Below, piece after piece: positions 1 through 9,251 of a DNA stretch of 60,120 nt. The stretch comes from JBCBAP01 sp038532435. Lineage in GTDB: Bacteria; Pseudomonadota; Alphaproteobacteria; Rhodobacterales; Rhodobacteraceae. Each line of letters opens with the position of its first letter. Within the stretch, counting starts at the first letter, position 1. The DNA lies in contig JBCBAP010000018.1 in the NCBI GenBank assembly GCA_038532435.1, positions 1-60,120 on the forward strand, in the 5' to 3' direction. A program made the translations under genes and the position numbers. The notes beneath the pieces are model-generated. The model saw only the letters and a program-made list of their open reading frames with translations. It had not been told where the DNA came from and did no database searches.

Positions 1-3000
1 ATGCGCAAGCTCGGCGACAAGGCGTCCGCCCGGCGCGTCGCCATCGAGGCGAGGGTTCCGGTCGTGCCCGCGACGGAGGTTCTGCCCGACGACATGGACG
101 AGGTGCGCCGGATGGCCGACGCGGTCGGCTATCCGTTCATGCTCAAGGCCTCCTGGGGCGGGGGCGGACGGGGCATGCGCCCGATCATGTCCGCGGACGA
201 ACTCGAGGAGAAAGTGCTGGCCGGACGGCGCGAGGCGGAGGCGGCCTTCGGCAATGGCGAGGGGTACCTTGAGAAGCTCGTGCAGCACGCGCGCCATGTG
301 GAGGTCCAGATCCTCGGTGACACGCACGGCAACATCTATCACCTGTGGGAGCGGGACTGCTCCGTCCAGCGGCGCAACCAGAAGGTCGTCGAGCGGGCAC
401 CCGCCCCCTATCTCTCCGCCACCCAGCGGGAGCAACTCTGCAACCTTGGCAAGAAAATCTGCGCCCACGTGAACTACGAATGCGCAGGCACGGTCGAGTT
501 CCTGATGGATATGGAATCCGGCGAGTTCTACTTCATCGAGGTGAACCCGCGGGTCCAGGTTGAACATACGGTCACGGAAGAAGTGACCGGCATCGACATC
601 GTCCGCGCGCAAATCATGATTGCCGAAGGCTCCCCGCTGGTGGAGGCTACGGGCTGTGCGTCCCAGTACGACGTGACGCTGCAGGGTCACGCGCTCCAGT
701 GCCGGGTCACGACCGAGGATCCGCAGAACAACTTCATCCCCGACTATGGCCGGATCACCGCTTACCGGGGCGCGACGGGCATGGGCATCCGGCTCGATGG
801 TGGCACGGCTTATTCCGGGGCCGTGATCACCCGCTACTATGACAGCCTGCTGGAGAAGGTGACCGCGTGGGCACCGACGCCGGAAGCCGCGATCGCGCGG
901 ATGGACCGCGCCTTGCGCGAGTTCCGAATCCGGGGTGTGGCCACCAACATCGCCTTTGTCGAGAACCTGCTGAAGCACCCGAGCTTCCTCGACAACACCT
1001 ACACGACCAAGTTCATCGACACGACGCCGGAACTCTTCGCCTTCAAGAAACGGCGGGATCGCGCGACGAAGATCCTCACCTACATCGCCGACATCACCGT
1101 CAACGGACACCCGGATGTGGATGGCCGGCCGCGGCCGCCGGCGGATGCCAAACCGCCGAAGGCGCCGACGGTGCCCATGGGCAAGCCGCAGGATGGCGCG
1201 CGCCAGATCCTCGACAAGGAGGGTGCGGCGGCAGTGGCAAGCTGGATGCTGGAGCGGCCCCAGCTTCTGATCACCGACACCACCATGCGGGACGGGCACC
1301 AGTCCCTTTTGGCCACGCGGATGCGCAGCCACGACATGCTCAAGGTGGCACCCGCCTATGCCCACAATCTGCCGGACCTCTTCTCCGTTGAATGCTGGGG
1401 AGGCGCAACGTTCGACGTGGCCTACCGGTTCCTGCAGGAATGCCCTTGGAAGCGGCTCGTGGATCTGCGGGAGGCGATGCCCAACCTGTTGACACAGATG
1501 CTGCTGCGCGCCTCCAACGGCGTGGGCTACACGAACTACCCGGACAATGTGGTGCAGAAGTTCGTGGATCAGGCGGCGAAGTCCGGGGTGGATGTCTTCC
1601 GCGTGTTCGACAGCCTCAACTGGGTGGAGAACATGCGCGTCGCTATGGACGCGGTGATCGAAAGCGGAAAGATCTGCGAGGGCACGATCTGCTACACCGG
1701 TGACGTGCTGAACCCCGCACGCTCCAAGTACGATCTGAAATACTACGTGGACATGGGCAAGGAGCTGAAGGCCGCCGGGGCCCATGTGCTGGGCCTCAAG
1801 GACATGGCAGGCCTGATGAAGCCCGCCTCCGCCACCATGCTTGTCACTGCCCTGAAGGAGGAGGTCGGTCTGCCGATCCACTTCCACACCCACGACACGT
1901 CCGGCATTGCAGGGGCCACGATCCTCGCTGCGGCGGAGGCCGGGGTGGATGCGGTGGATGCGGCGATGGACAGCTTCTCTGGCCTCACCTCCCAGCCCAA
2001 CCTTGGCTCGATCGTCGAGGCGCTGAAATTCACCAAGCGGGACACAGGTCTCGATATCGACGCGATCCGGGAGATCTCCAACTATTGGGAGGCCGTGCGC
2101 GTCCAGTACACCGCCTTCGAGACCACGATGAAATCCGGTGCGTCGGAGGTCTATCTCCATGAGATGCCCGGCGGCCAGTTCACCAACCTCAAGGCGCAGG
2201 CACGCAGCCTCGGGCTGGAGGAGCGCTGGCACGAGGTCGCGCAGGCCTATGCGGAGGTCAACGACATGTTCGGCGACATCGTGAAGGTGACGCCGTCCTC
2301 CAAGGTGGTGGGCGACATGGCGCTGATGATGGTCACGCAGGGGCTCAGCCGGTCGGAGGTCGAGGATCCAAAGGTCGATGTCGCCTTCCCCGACTCGGTC
2401 GTCGATATGATGCGCGGCAATCTCGGCCAACCCCCGGGCGGCTGGCCCGCGAAGCTGCAGAAGAAGATCCTCAAAGGGGAGAAGGCGCAGACCGTCCGCC
2501 CCGGCTCGACCATGGATCCGGTGGACCTCGAGGCGATCCGCACGGACGTGTCCCAGCAGCTCAACGGCTTCACCGTCGATGATGAGGATCTGTGCGGCTA
2601 TCTGATGTATCCGAAGGTCTATCTCGACTACATGGGGCGGCATCGGGACTACGGTCCCGTGCGCATCCTGCCGACGCACGCGTTTTTCTATGGCATGGCT
2701 GCGGGGGACGAGATCGAGTGCGACCTCGCCCCGGGCAAGACCCTCGTGATCCGGCTTCAGGCCATCGGGGAAACCCACGAGGATGGCGACGTTCGCGTGT
2801 TCTTCGAACTCAATGGTCAGCCGCGGGTGATCCGCGTCCCGAACCGGAAGGTCGCCGCGACCTCTGCCAAGCGTCCGAAGGCCGAGGATGGCAACGCGGC
2901 CCATGTCGCCGCACCCATGCCCGGCGTCATCGCCTCCGTCGCAGTCGGTGCGGGCCAGCCGGTCAAGGAAGGCGACATGCTGCTGACCATCGAGGCGATG

Positions 3001-3111
3001 AAGATGGAAACGGCGATCTACGCGGACCGGGACGGCACGGTGAAGGCCGTGCACGCTCCCGCAGGCAGTCAGGTGGACGCAAAAGACCTGCTGGTGGAGT
3101 TCGACGGCTGA
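1..3111 (+). CDS. pyc: Pyruvate carboxylase, 5' end outside window
   Basis: Makes oxaloacetate from pyruvate, bicarbonate and ATP (anaplerosis, cytoplasm). The frame is open from base 1. The first residues (RKLGDK, then VPVVPATE) are the middle of a biotin carboxylase lid, so about 110 N-terminal residues lie upstream and the ATG at base 1 is internal. In window numbering, the ATP-grasp biotin carboxylase runs to about residue 375. The carboxyltransferase begins near TDTTMRDGHQS (425-435), followed by the conserved PC/OADA region. The biotinyl domain closes the protein, with AMKM and the biotin-accepting Lys at 1001. The single-chain order BC-CT-BCCP distinguishes it from acetyl- or propionyl-CoA carboxylase subunits. 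The stop is TGA 3109-3111. No frame damage is visible. Confidence 0.97.
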   Translation: MRKLGDKASARRVAIEARVPVVPATEVLPDDMDEVRRMADAVGYPFMLKASWGGGGRGMRPIMSADELEEKVLAGRREAEAAFGNGEGYLEKLVQHARHVEVQILGDTHGNIYHLWERDCSVQRRNQKVVERAPAPYLSATQREQLCNLGKKICAHVNYECAGTVEFLMDMESGEFYFIEVNPRVQVEHTVTEEVTGIDIVRAQIMIAEGSPLVEATGCASQYDVTLQGHALQCRVTTEDPQNNFIPDYGRITAYRGATGMGIRLDGGTAYSGAVITRYYDSLLEKVTAWAPTPEAAIARMDRALREFRIRGVATNIAFVENLLKHPSFLDNTYTTKFIDTTPELFAFKKRRDRATKILTYIADITVNGHPDVDGRPRPPADAKPPKAPTVPMGKPQDGARQILDKEGAAAVASWMLERPQLLITDTTMRDGHQSLLATRMRSHDMLKVAPAYAHNLPDLFSVECWGGATFDVAYRFLQECPWKRLVDLREAMPNLLTQMLLRASNGVGYTNYPDNVVQKFVDQAAKSGVDVFRVFDSLNWVENMRVAMDAVIESGKICEGTICYTGDVLNPARSKYDLKYYVDMGKELKAAGAHVLGLKDMAGLMKPASATMLVTALKEEVGLPIHFHTHDTSGIAGATILAAAEAGVDAVDAAMDSFSGLTSQPNLGSIVEALKFTKRDTGLDIDAIREISNYWEAVRVQYTAFETTMKSGASEVYLHEMPGGQFTNLKAQARSLGLEERWHEVAQAYAEVNDMFGDIVKVTPSSKVVGDMALMMVTQGLSRSEVEDPKVDVAFPDSVVDMMRGNLGQPPGGWPAKLQKKILKGEKAQTVRPGSTMDPVDLEAIRTDVSQQLNGFTVDDEDLCGYLMYPKVYLDYMGRHRDYGPVRILPTHAFFYGMAAGDEIECDLAPGKTLVIRLQAIGETHEDGDVRVFFELNGQPRVIRVPNRKVAATSAKRPKAEDGNAAHVAAPMPGVIASVAVGAGQPVKEGDMLLTIEAMKMETAIYADRDGTVKAVHAPAGSQVDAKDLLVEFDG

Positions 3112-3114
3112 TGC

Positions 3115-3133
3115 TTGCCCGATTCTCGGGCAA
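3115..3133 (+). terminator. Hairpin just after pyc
   Basis: A perfect 8-bp stem (TTGCCCGA / TCGGGCAA) with a 3-base loop begins three bases after the pyc stop codon. No T-run follows, so it may be a weak terminator or an mRNA 3'-end stabiliser. Confidence 0.45.
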
Positions 3134-3410
3134 CTCAATGGTTTGTTGAGGAAAGACTGATCAGATTGCCTGTTCACGTGGGGTTCATCCCGCGTGACGG
3201 AACGCTCCCCTTGAACGGGAGGGGGTCGCGTACCAAATTGGCAGCGAACGGAGAAATCGCATCCGCTCTCAGGCTCCCCGACAGATTTCGCTTTTTTGAG
3301 CCGTTTGCCCTTGATCATCCTGTGATGAAGGCGAAATGTTAAACAAGCGCGCACAGGGTTCTCGGGGCAACACGTGCTGAGTCGGTGCGCAAGGGAAGGA
3401 CGTTTGCAGC
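3134..3410. other. pyc-clpA intergenic region
   Basis: I see no convincing gene here. Alphaproteobacterial clpA is often preceded by clpS, but no ClpS-like frame is present. The region should hold the clpA promoter. A purine-rich ribosome site (GGAAGGA, about 3393-3399) precedes the clpA ATG. A GTTC-N7-GTTC arrangement at 3172-3186 resembles the alphaproteobacterial LexA box, but it lies about 225 bp from the start codon and may be chance. Confidence 0.4.
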
Positions 3411-5738
3411 ATGCCGTCATTTTCGAACACGCTCGAGGCAGCAATTCACAATGCACTCAGCCTCGCAAATGCCCGCCGTCATGAGCTGGCCACGCTGGAA
3501 CATCTGCTGCTCGCCCTCGTGGACGAGCCGGATGCGGCGCGGGTAATGACCGCGTGCAGCGTGGATCTGGAGAAACTGCGGACAACACTCACAAAATTCC
3601 TCGATGAGGAGCTGGAGGCGCTGATCTCGGACATCGAAGGGTCCGAGGCGGCACCGACGACCGGGTTCCAGCGCGTTATTCAGCGCGCGGCGATCCACGT
3701 TCAGTCCTCCGGCCGGACCGAGGTTACGGGTGCCAATGTGCTCGTCGCCATCTTTGCCGAGCGGGAGAGCCACGCGGCCTACTTCCTGCAAGAGCAGAAC
3801 ATGACCCGTTACGATGCCGTGAACTACATCAGCCACGGTGTGGCGAAGGATCCCGCACATTCGGACAGCCGTCCCGTGACAGGCGCGGACGATGTGGCCG
3901 AGGAAAGCCAGGCCCAGAGCAGCAGCAAGGGCAAGGAGGAGACGGCGCTCGAGAAATATTGCGTCGATCTCAACGCCAAGGCGCGCAAGGGCGATGTCGA
4001 CCCGCTGATCGGGCGCGACTCCGAAGTGGAGCGCTGCGTTCAGGTGCTGTGCCGTCGGCGGAAGAACAACCCGCTTCTCGTCGGAGATCCTGGCGTGGGC
4101 AAGACTGCAATCGCAGAAGGTCTGGCGCGCAAGATCGTAGACGGGGAAACCCCGACGGTGCTGGCGAACGCCACGATCTATTCGCTCGACATGGGCGCGC
4201 TCCTTGCCGGAACGCGCTACCGCGGTGATTTCGAGGAGCGGCTGAAGGCGGTTATGAAGGAGCTCGAGGAGCATCCTGACGCCGTGCTCTTCATCGATGA
4301 GATCCACACGGTGATCGGCGCTGGTGCGACGTCCGGCGGGGCCATGGATGCCTCCAACCTTCTGAAGCCCGCGCTTCAGAACGGTGGACTGCGCTGCATG
4401 GGCTCGACCACCTACAAGGAGTTCCGCCAGCACTTTGAGAAGGATCGTGCGCTCAGCCGCCGGTTCCAGAAGATCGATGTGAAGGAGCCCACCGTCGATG
4501 ATGCGGTGAAGATCCTGAAGGGTCTGAAGCCCATCTTCGAGGAGCATCACGACATCCGCTACACCCACGACGCCATCAAGTCGGCCGTGGACCTCGCGGC
4601 GCGGTATATTCACGACCGCAAGCTGCCGGACAAGGCCATCGACGTGATTGATGAGGCCGGTGCAGCGCAGATGCTCGTGCCCGAAAGCCGCCGTCGCAAG
4701 ACGATCACGGCCAAGGACATCGAGGCCGTGGTGGCCAAGATCGCCCGGATCCCACCAAAGAACGTCTCCAAGGATGACGCGGAGGTGCTGAAGGACCTGG
4801 AGGTGACGCTGAAGCGTGTCGTCTTCGGTCAGGACAAGGCCATCGAGGCGTTGGCGTCCGCCATCAAGCTCAGCCGTGCGGGCCTGCGCGAGCCGGAGAA
4901 GCCTATCGGCAACTATCTCTTCGCCGGGCCGACCGGCGTGGGCAAGACCGAGGTGGCGAAGCAGCTTGCGGACAATCTCGGCGTCGAGCTGCTGCGCTTC
5001 GACATGTCGGAGTACATGGAGAAGCACGCGGTCTCCCGCCTGATCGGCGCACCTCCGGGCTATGTCGGGTTCGACCAGGGCGGTCTGCTGACCGATGGGG
5101 TCGACCAGCACCCGCACTGTGTGCTCCTGCTCGACGAGATCGAGAAGGCGCACCCGGATGTCTTCAACATCCTCTTGCAGGTCATGGACCACGGCAAGCT
5201 GACCGATCACAACGGCCGTCAGGTGGACTTCCGCAACGTGGTGCTGATCATGACCTCGAACGCAGGTGCCGCGGAGCAGGCCAAGGAGGCCATCGGCTTC
5301 GGTCGTGACCGGCGCGAGGGCGAGGATACGGCGGCCATCGAGCGGACGTTCAGCCCGGAATTCCGCAACCGTCTCGATGCGGTGATCAGCTTTGGCGCGC
5401 TGCCGAAGGAGGTTATCCTGCAGGTGGTCGAGAAGTTCGTGCTACAGCTCGAGGCGCAGCTTATGGACCGCAATGTCTCCATCGAGCTTACCCGCCCCGC
5501 GGCGGAGTGGCTGGCGGACAAGGGCTACGACGACAAGATGGGCGCACGGCCACTTGCGCGGGTCATCCAGGAGCACATCAAGAAGCCCCTGGCGGAGGAG
5601 CTGCTCTTCGGCAAGCTCGCGCGCGGCGGTTTGATCAAGGTGTCGGTGAAGGAGGGAGAGCTCCATCTCGATATTCTCGATCCGGAACGTGCGCGCCTTT
5701 CGCCCAAGGACAAACCGCCTCTGCTCACGGCGGAGTAA
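3411..5738 (+). CDS. clpA: ATP-dependent Clp protease ATP-binding subunit ClpA
   Basis: AAA+ unfoldase that feeds substrates, including N-degron proteins delivered by ClpS, into the ClpP peptidase. At 775 aa it has the usual ClpA size. The N-terminal Clp_N repeat domain (about 1-145) is followed by two AAA modules. Walker A motifs are GDPGVGKT (225-232) and GPTGVGKT (506-513). Walker B/DEIHT and the LLDEIEKAHPDV box are both present. There is no long coiled-coil insertion between the modules, which separates it from ClpB, and no zinc finger, which separates it from ClpX. ClpS is not adjacent on either side. A strong terminator follows 18 bp after the stop, so it is probably transcribed alone. 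Confidence 0.96.
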   Translation: MPSFSNTLEAAIHNALSLANARRHELATLEHLLLALVDEPDAARVMTACSVDLEKLRTTLTKFLDEELEALISDIEGSEAAPTTGFQRVIQRAAIHVQSSGRTEVTGANVLVAIFAERESHAAYFLQEQNMTRYDAVNYISHGVAKDPAHSDSRPVTGADDVAEESQAQSSSKGKEETALEKYCVDLNAKARKGDVDPLIGRDSEVERCVQVLCRRRKNNPLLVGDPGVGKTAIAEGLARKIVDGETPTVLANATIYSLDMGALLAGTRYRGDFEERLKAVMKELEEHPDAVLFIDEIHTVIGAGATSGGAMDASNLLKPALQNGGLRCMGSTTYKEFRQHFEKDRALSRRFQKIDVKEPTVDDAVKILKGLKPIFEEHHDIRYTHDAIKSAVDLAARYIHDRKLPDKAIDVIDEAGAAQMLVPESRRRKTITAKDIEAVVAKIARIPPKNVSKDDAEVLKDLEVTLKRVVFGQDKAIEALASAIKLSRAGLREPEKPIGNYLFAGPTGVGKTEVAKQLADNLGVELLRFDMSEYMEKHAVSRLIGAPPGYVGFDQGGLLTDGVDQHPHCVLLLDEIEKAHPDVFNILLQVMDHGKLTDHNGRQVDFRNVVLIMTSNAGAAEQAKEAIGFGRDRREGEDTAAIERTFSPEFRNRLDAVISFGALPKEVILQVVEKFVLQLEAQLMDRNVSIELTRPAAEWLADKGYDDKMGARPLARVIQEHIKKPLAEELLFGKLARGGLIKVSVKEGELHLDILDPERARLSPKDKPPLLTAE

Positions 5739-5756
5739 GACCAGACCAGATGGAGA

Positions 5757-5782
5757 GGCCGGGCCAAACGCCCGGCCTTTTT
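5757..5782 (+). terminator. Intrinsic terminator of clpA
   Basis: Perfect 8-bp GC stem (GGCCGGGC / GCCCGGCC), a 5-base loop and five T on the plus strand, 18 bp after the clpA stop. Confidence 0.9.
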
Positions 5783-5871
5783 CGTTTCAGCGACGGTGTC
5801 GGCTGGGCGGTTCTCTTCTCGCGGTTTGCGCAGGGACGCGCGTCGCGCGCGGCGACCGACGCAACGGGGCT

Positions 5872-7872
5872 CTACCGCTCCGTCAGCTTGAGCTCGATCC
5901 GACGGTTGCGGGCCAGCGCCTCCGCGCTGTCGCCGGGATCGACGGGCTGGTATTCACCGAAACCCGCGGCCGCAAGCCGTCCGGGAGGCAACCCTTCCTG
6001 ATCGATCAGATAGCGCACCACGGACAGCGCGCGGCCCTGGCTAAGCTCCCAGTTGTCGCGGAATGTGCCGGTGCCGCTGAGCGGTGTGCGGTCCGTGTGG
6101 CCGTTGACCTGAAGCACCCAGTCGATCTGCGCCGGGATCCGGTCGGAGATGTCCTTGATCACGGCTGCGACCTCGGAAATCTGCGTCCGACCCGCGGAGC
6201 CAAGGCTCGCGGATGCAGGGGCGAACAGGATCTCGGAGGAGAAAATGAACCGGTCGCCCACGATCTGCACCCCGGGCTGATCGCTGAGCGCCGCGCGCAT
6301 CAGGCCGAAGAATTCGGAGCGGAAGTTGCGCAGATCGCCTGCCTCTTCCGCAAGACGCCGCGCCTCCGCTTCCGCCTCCTCCGCCCGACGGCGTTCGTCG
6401 GCGGCGACCTGTGCGAGCGCGGCATTGAGGCGGGTGCCGAGCGCTTCGATCTGAACCTCCTGCTCGAGGTCCTTGGCTTCCGCCTCGTTCAGGGTCTGCT
6501 GCAGGCTCGCAAGCTGCTGGCGCAGCGAGGCTGTCTGCTGGTTGAGCAGGGCAAGGCGCCGGCGGGCCTCGGCGGTCTCCGCCCGCTCCTGCGCGAGGGT
6601 CTGGTTCGCCTGCGCAAGGAGCGCCCGGCGACGCTCGAGCTCTGACAGATCATCGGCACGGGCTGTCTGCAACGTGCGGCGCGCCTGTTCCGCGGCGGCG
6701 AGCAGGGTGAGCGTCTCTTCCGCCTCCTTGCGCTTTTCCTCCAGCGCAAGCGTCATCGCGGTCAGCTCCGTATCCGCGGTGCGCAGCCGCTCTCGCGCGG
6801 CCTCCGCTGCGGCAAGATCGGCGAGCCGGGCGCGTTCGGCTTCCGACAGGGCGGTCTCCGCCTCCGACAATCGCGACCGGAGCGCTTCGGCCGCTGCCGC
6901 CTCCGCCAGCCGCTCCCGCTCGCTGTCCGAAAGCGCGGTATCAGCCTCTGCAAGACGCGCGCGCAGCCGTTCCACCGCGGCCTGTTCCGCCAACCGTGCA
7001 AGTTCCGCGTTTGCGAGCTCTTCGGCAGTGGCATCCCGGGCGGTCTCTGCTGCCGTCAGATCTTCCTCGAGCGCGGCAGCCCGATCGGCCTGATCGGCGA
7101 GTGCTGCATCGAGTGCGAGGATACGTTCCCGCAGGGTGTCCCGGTTTGCGGTCAGCGATGCGACCTCGTCCTGCTGCTCTTCGAGCGCGGTGGCGAGCTG
7201 GGCGAGGCTCGCGATACGGTCGCTCAGATCCGCCTGAAGCTCGGCGATCAGGGCCTCGGCTGCCTCCCGTTGGGCGGCAGCGAGGCGCGCGGCCTCCGCC
7301 TGTGCGTTAATCTCGGAGCGGGCCTGGGCGAGGGCGAGGCGGAGCGCCTCTGCCCGGGTGAGCTCCTCGGCGTTCAGCGCCTCGAGCCGTGCGATTTCCT
7401 CCGCTGAGACGCGCAGATCCTCGGCGCGTGCGGCGCTTTCCTCGCGCGCGGCAAGAAGCTGTGCCTCCAGATCGCCGGTCCGGGATAAAAGGCCCGCCAC
7501 CTGCTCCTCGAAGCTTGCGATTGCCGCCTCCGCCGTGGCCTGATCCCGTTGGAGTGTCGCGATCAGCAGCGCCTGTTCAGAGACCTGATTGTTGGCGGTA
7601 TCCAGCGTCGCGTTGAGGGTGCCGACCTCATCCTCAAGCTCCGCATTGCGGCGCTGTTCAAGACCGAGAGCGTCGGCAAGGGCGCTGAGCTCCTGACCGA
7701 GATCGTCGATTTCCCCCTGCTGGCCGATGATCGTCTCCTGCAGGATGAATTGCATGATCATGAAGATCGACAGCACGAACATCAGCACCAGCAGGAGTGC
7801 CGTCATGGCATCCACAAATCCGGGCCAGATGTTGGCCTCGAACCGGGAGCCGCTGCGTCGGACCAGGGCCAT
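5872..7872 (-). CDS. Inner-membrane-anchored coiled-coil protein with C-terminal OmpA peptidoglycan-binding domain
   Basis: Large (666 aa) MotB-like protein. One N-terminal membrane helix (about 18-44) carries Asp21 in a FVDAMTALLLVLMF context, where MotB, TolR and ZorB proteins keep their proton-accepting Asp. A heptad-rich Ala/Glu/Arg coiled coil of about 450 residues (about 50-505) follows. It ends in an OmpA-like domain (about 525-666) with NGHTDRTP and a RNRRIELK ending, which bind peptidoglycan. It starts 3 bp after the upstream MotA/TolQ-like gene, so the two probably form one ion-driven membrane complex. The coiled coil is far longer than the MotB plug and linker, so flagellar MotB is unlikely; there are no flagellar genes nearby. 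The true substrate or output is unknown. It could be a cell-envelope motor, or a homologue of Zorya ZorB with an extended stalk. Confidence 0.85.
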   Translation of the reverse strand: MALVRRSGSRFEANIWPGFVDAMTALLLVLMFVLSIFMIMQFILQETIIGQQGEIDDLGQELSALADALGLEQRRNAELEDEVGTLNATLDTANNQVSEQALLIATLQRDQATAEAAIASFEEQVAGLLSRTGDLEAQLLAAREESAARAEDLRVSAEEIARLEALNAEELTRAEALRLALAQARSEINAQAEAARLAAAQREAAEALIAELQADLSDRIASLAQLATALEEQQDEVASLTANRDTLRERILALDAALADQADRAAALEEDLTAAETARDATAEELANAELARLAEQAAVERLRARLAEADTALSDSERERLAEAAAAEALRSRLSEAETALSEAERARLADLAAAEAARERLRTADTELTAMTLALEEKRKEAEETLTLLAAAEQARRTLQTARADDLSELERRRALLAQANQTLAQERAETAEARRRLALLNQQTASLRQQLASLQQTLNEAEAKDLEQEVQIEALGTRLNAALAQVAADERRRAEEAEAEARRLAEEAGDLRNFRSEFFGLMRAALSDQPGVQIVGDRFIFSSEILFAPASASLGSAGRTQISEVAAVIKDISDRIPAQIDWVLQVNGHTDRTPLSGTGTFRDNWELSQGRALSVVRYLIDQEGLPPGRLAAAGFGEYQPVDPGDSAEALARNRRIELKLTER

Positions 7873-7875
7873 GGG

Positions 7876-9150
7876 CTATCGCCTTGCCAGAACGTCCGCG
7901 ATGGCGTTCAACTCGCGGCGCAGTTCAGCGACACTGTCCTGCCGGCCTGCCGCTATTTCCTCGAGAATGCGGAGGATCTGCACATCGATGTTTCGCAGAC
8001 GCATGCGGGTTTCCGCGTCGAAGGCGCCGGTTTCGTCATCCCGCGCCTCCATCACCTGGATCATGCGGTTCTGCCCCTCGACGATACGGTCGAATGCGGC
8101 AGGATCGAGTGTGGCCGGTCCGCCACCGCCGATGGGCTGGCTGGCGAGCGTGTCCGCGAGGCGGCCCACGGTGTCCGCAAGACCATCGAGCTTGTTCTCG
8201 GTGGCCGCCCGACGCTCCTCGGAGCGGGCGACGATCTCTCGCAACTCGTCGACCTGAAGCGCGGCCTGCTCGACCGCGGTCACGATGAGGTTGGCCTCCG
8301 AAATCGGACCGCCGTCGCTGTCCCCGGTCACGAGGCCGATGCGGGTGATGGACGAAATCCACTCCTCCAGCTCCCGGTAGAACCGGTTCTGCCCGTGTCC
8401 CGCAAAGAGCTCCAACATCCCGACGATCAGGGACCCTGCGAGACCCAGCAGGGAGGAGGCGAAGGCCGTCCCCATCCCGCCAAGCTGCGCCTCAAGCCCG
8501 GTGATCAGCCGGTTGAACACGGACACGCCGGCCTCCCCCTCTGTCGGCGCGAGCGACCTGATGGTTTCCACCACCGCGGGTACCGTTGTGGCGAGGCCGT
8601 AGAACGTGCCGAGGAGGCCAAGGAAAATCAGCAGGTTGATGATGTAGCGGGTGATGTCACGCGCCTCGTCGAGGCGTGTCGCCACGGAGTCGAGGATCGA
8701 CCGGGAAGAGCCTGCGGTCAGCCCCCGCCGGGCGCGCTGATCCTTCAGAAGCGCGGCAAGCGAGGCCAGCAGCCGGGGCGACTGCACGAACTCATGGCCC
8801 GGACGATTGAGCGCGAAACCTTCGATCCAGCTCACCGAACTGACGAGCTGCAGTACCTGCCAGAAACAGGCGAGCACGCCCACGACGAACACGGCCAGGA
8901 TGAATCCGTTGAGGTAAATGCTCGCGAGAAAGACCGGAGCCACCGCCGGGTAGATGAAAAACGCACCGACCCCGACCAGGATCAACACCAGAACCATGAG
9001 CAGGATCTGACGGATCGGCTGGGAAAATGCGGGGTCGTTCTGTTGGTCCAGCAGCATGCCTACACCGAATTCTTGCTGTATTCGCGGCACTCTACGCAGG
9101 ATGCGATAGGGTGCCAATGGGTTCTCTACCGAAGATTGAGGCACCAGCAT
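7876..9150 (-). CDS. MotA/TolQ/ExbB-family proton channel protein
   Basis: 424-aa membrane protein. Two hydrophobic segments (about 48-70 and 78-103) are followed by a cytoplasmic stretch. The MotA/TolQ/ExbB core comes next: a helix with FLGLLGTFYGLATTVP (about 176-191) and a helix with GMGTAFASSLLGLAGSL (about 225-241), the signature segments of this family. A cytoplasmic, helix-prone tail of about 150 residues rich in Glu, Arg and Ala ends the protein. It is longer than TolQ or ExbB (about 230 aa). It sits directly upstream of the OmpA coiled-coil gene and is presumably the 5-subunit channel around a dimer of that protein. The ATG at 9150 is the only good start; the plus-strand gene beginning at 9252 is divergent. 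Cellular role unknown. Confidence 0.85.
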   Translation of the reverse strand: MLVPQSSVENPLAPYRILRRVPRIQQEFGVGMLLDQQNDPAFSQPIRQILLMVLVLILVGVGAFFIYPAVAPVFLASIYLNGFILAVFVVGVLACFWQVLQLVSSVSWIEGFALNRPGHEFVQSPRLLASLAALLKDQRARRGLTAGSSRSILDSVATRLDEARDITRYIINLLIFLGLLGTFYGLATTVPAVVETIRSLAPTEGEAGVSVFNRLITGLEAQLGGMGTAFASSLLGLAGSLIVGMLELFAGHGQNRFYRELEEWISSITRIGLVTGDSDGGPISEANLIVTAVEQAALQVDELREIVARSEERRAATENKLDGLADTVGRLADTLASQPIGGGGPATLDPAAFDRIVEGQNRMIQVMEARDDETGAFDAETRMRLRNIDVQILRILEEIAAGRQDSVAELRRELNAIADVLARR

Positions 9151-9251
9151 GACAATTGTGCAATCAATTCTCCGCTGGCTGCGGGGCCCGCGGCTTGAAA
9201 CGCGACGTCAGACCATTATCGTCCGATGCACACAACAGTCTGGGGGCACCA

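Noticed and set aside
3172..3186. GTTC-N7-GTTC between pyc and clpA as a LexA box
   Set aside because: It is far from the clpA start and one or two such matches are expected by chance in 60 kb; clpA is not a typical SOS gene.
3115..3342. Short open frame after pyc
   Set aside because: It overlaps the post-pyc hairpin, has no ribosome site and no similarity that I recognise.
5872..9150. A complete Zorya defence system
   Set aside because: Only ZorA/ZorB-like parts are present. No helicase (ZorD), ZorC or nuclease effector lies on either side, and the neighbours are ordinary core genes.
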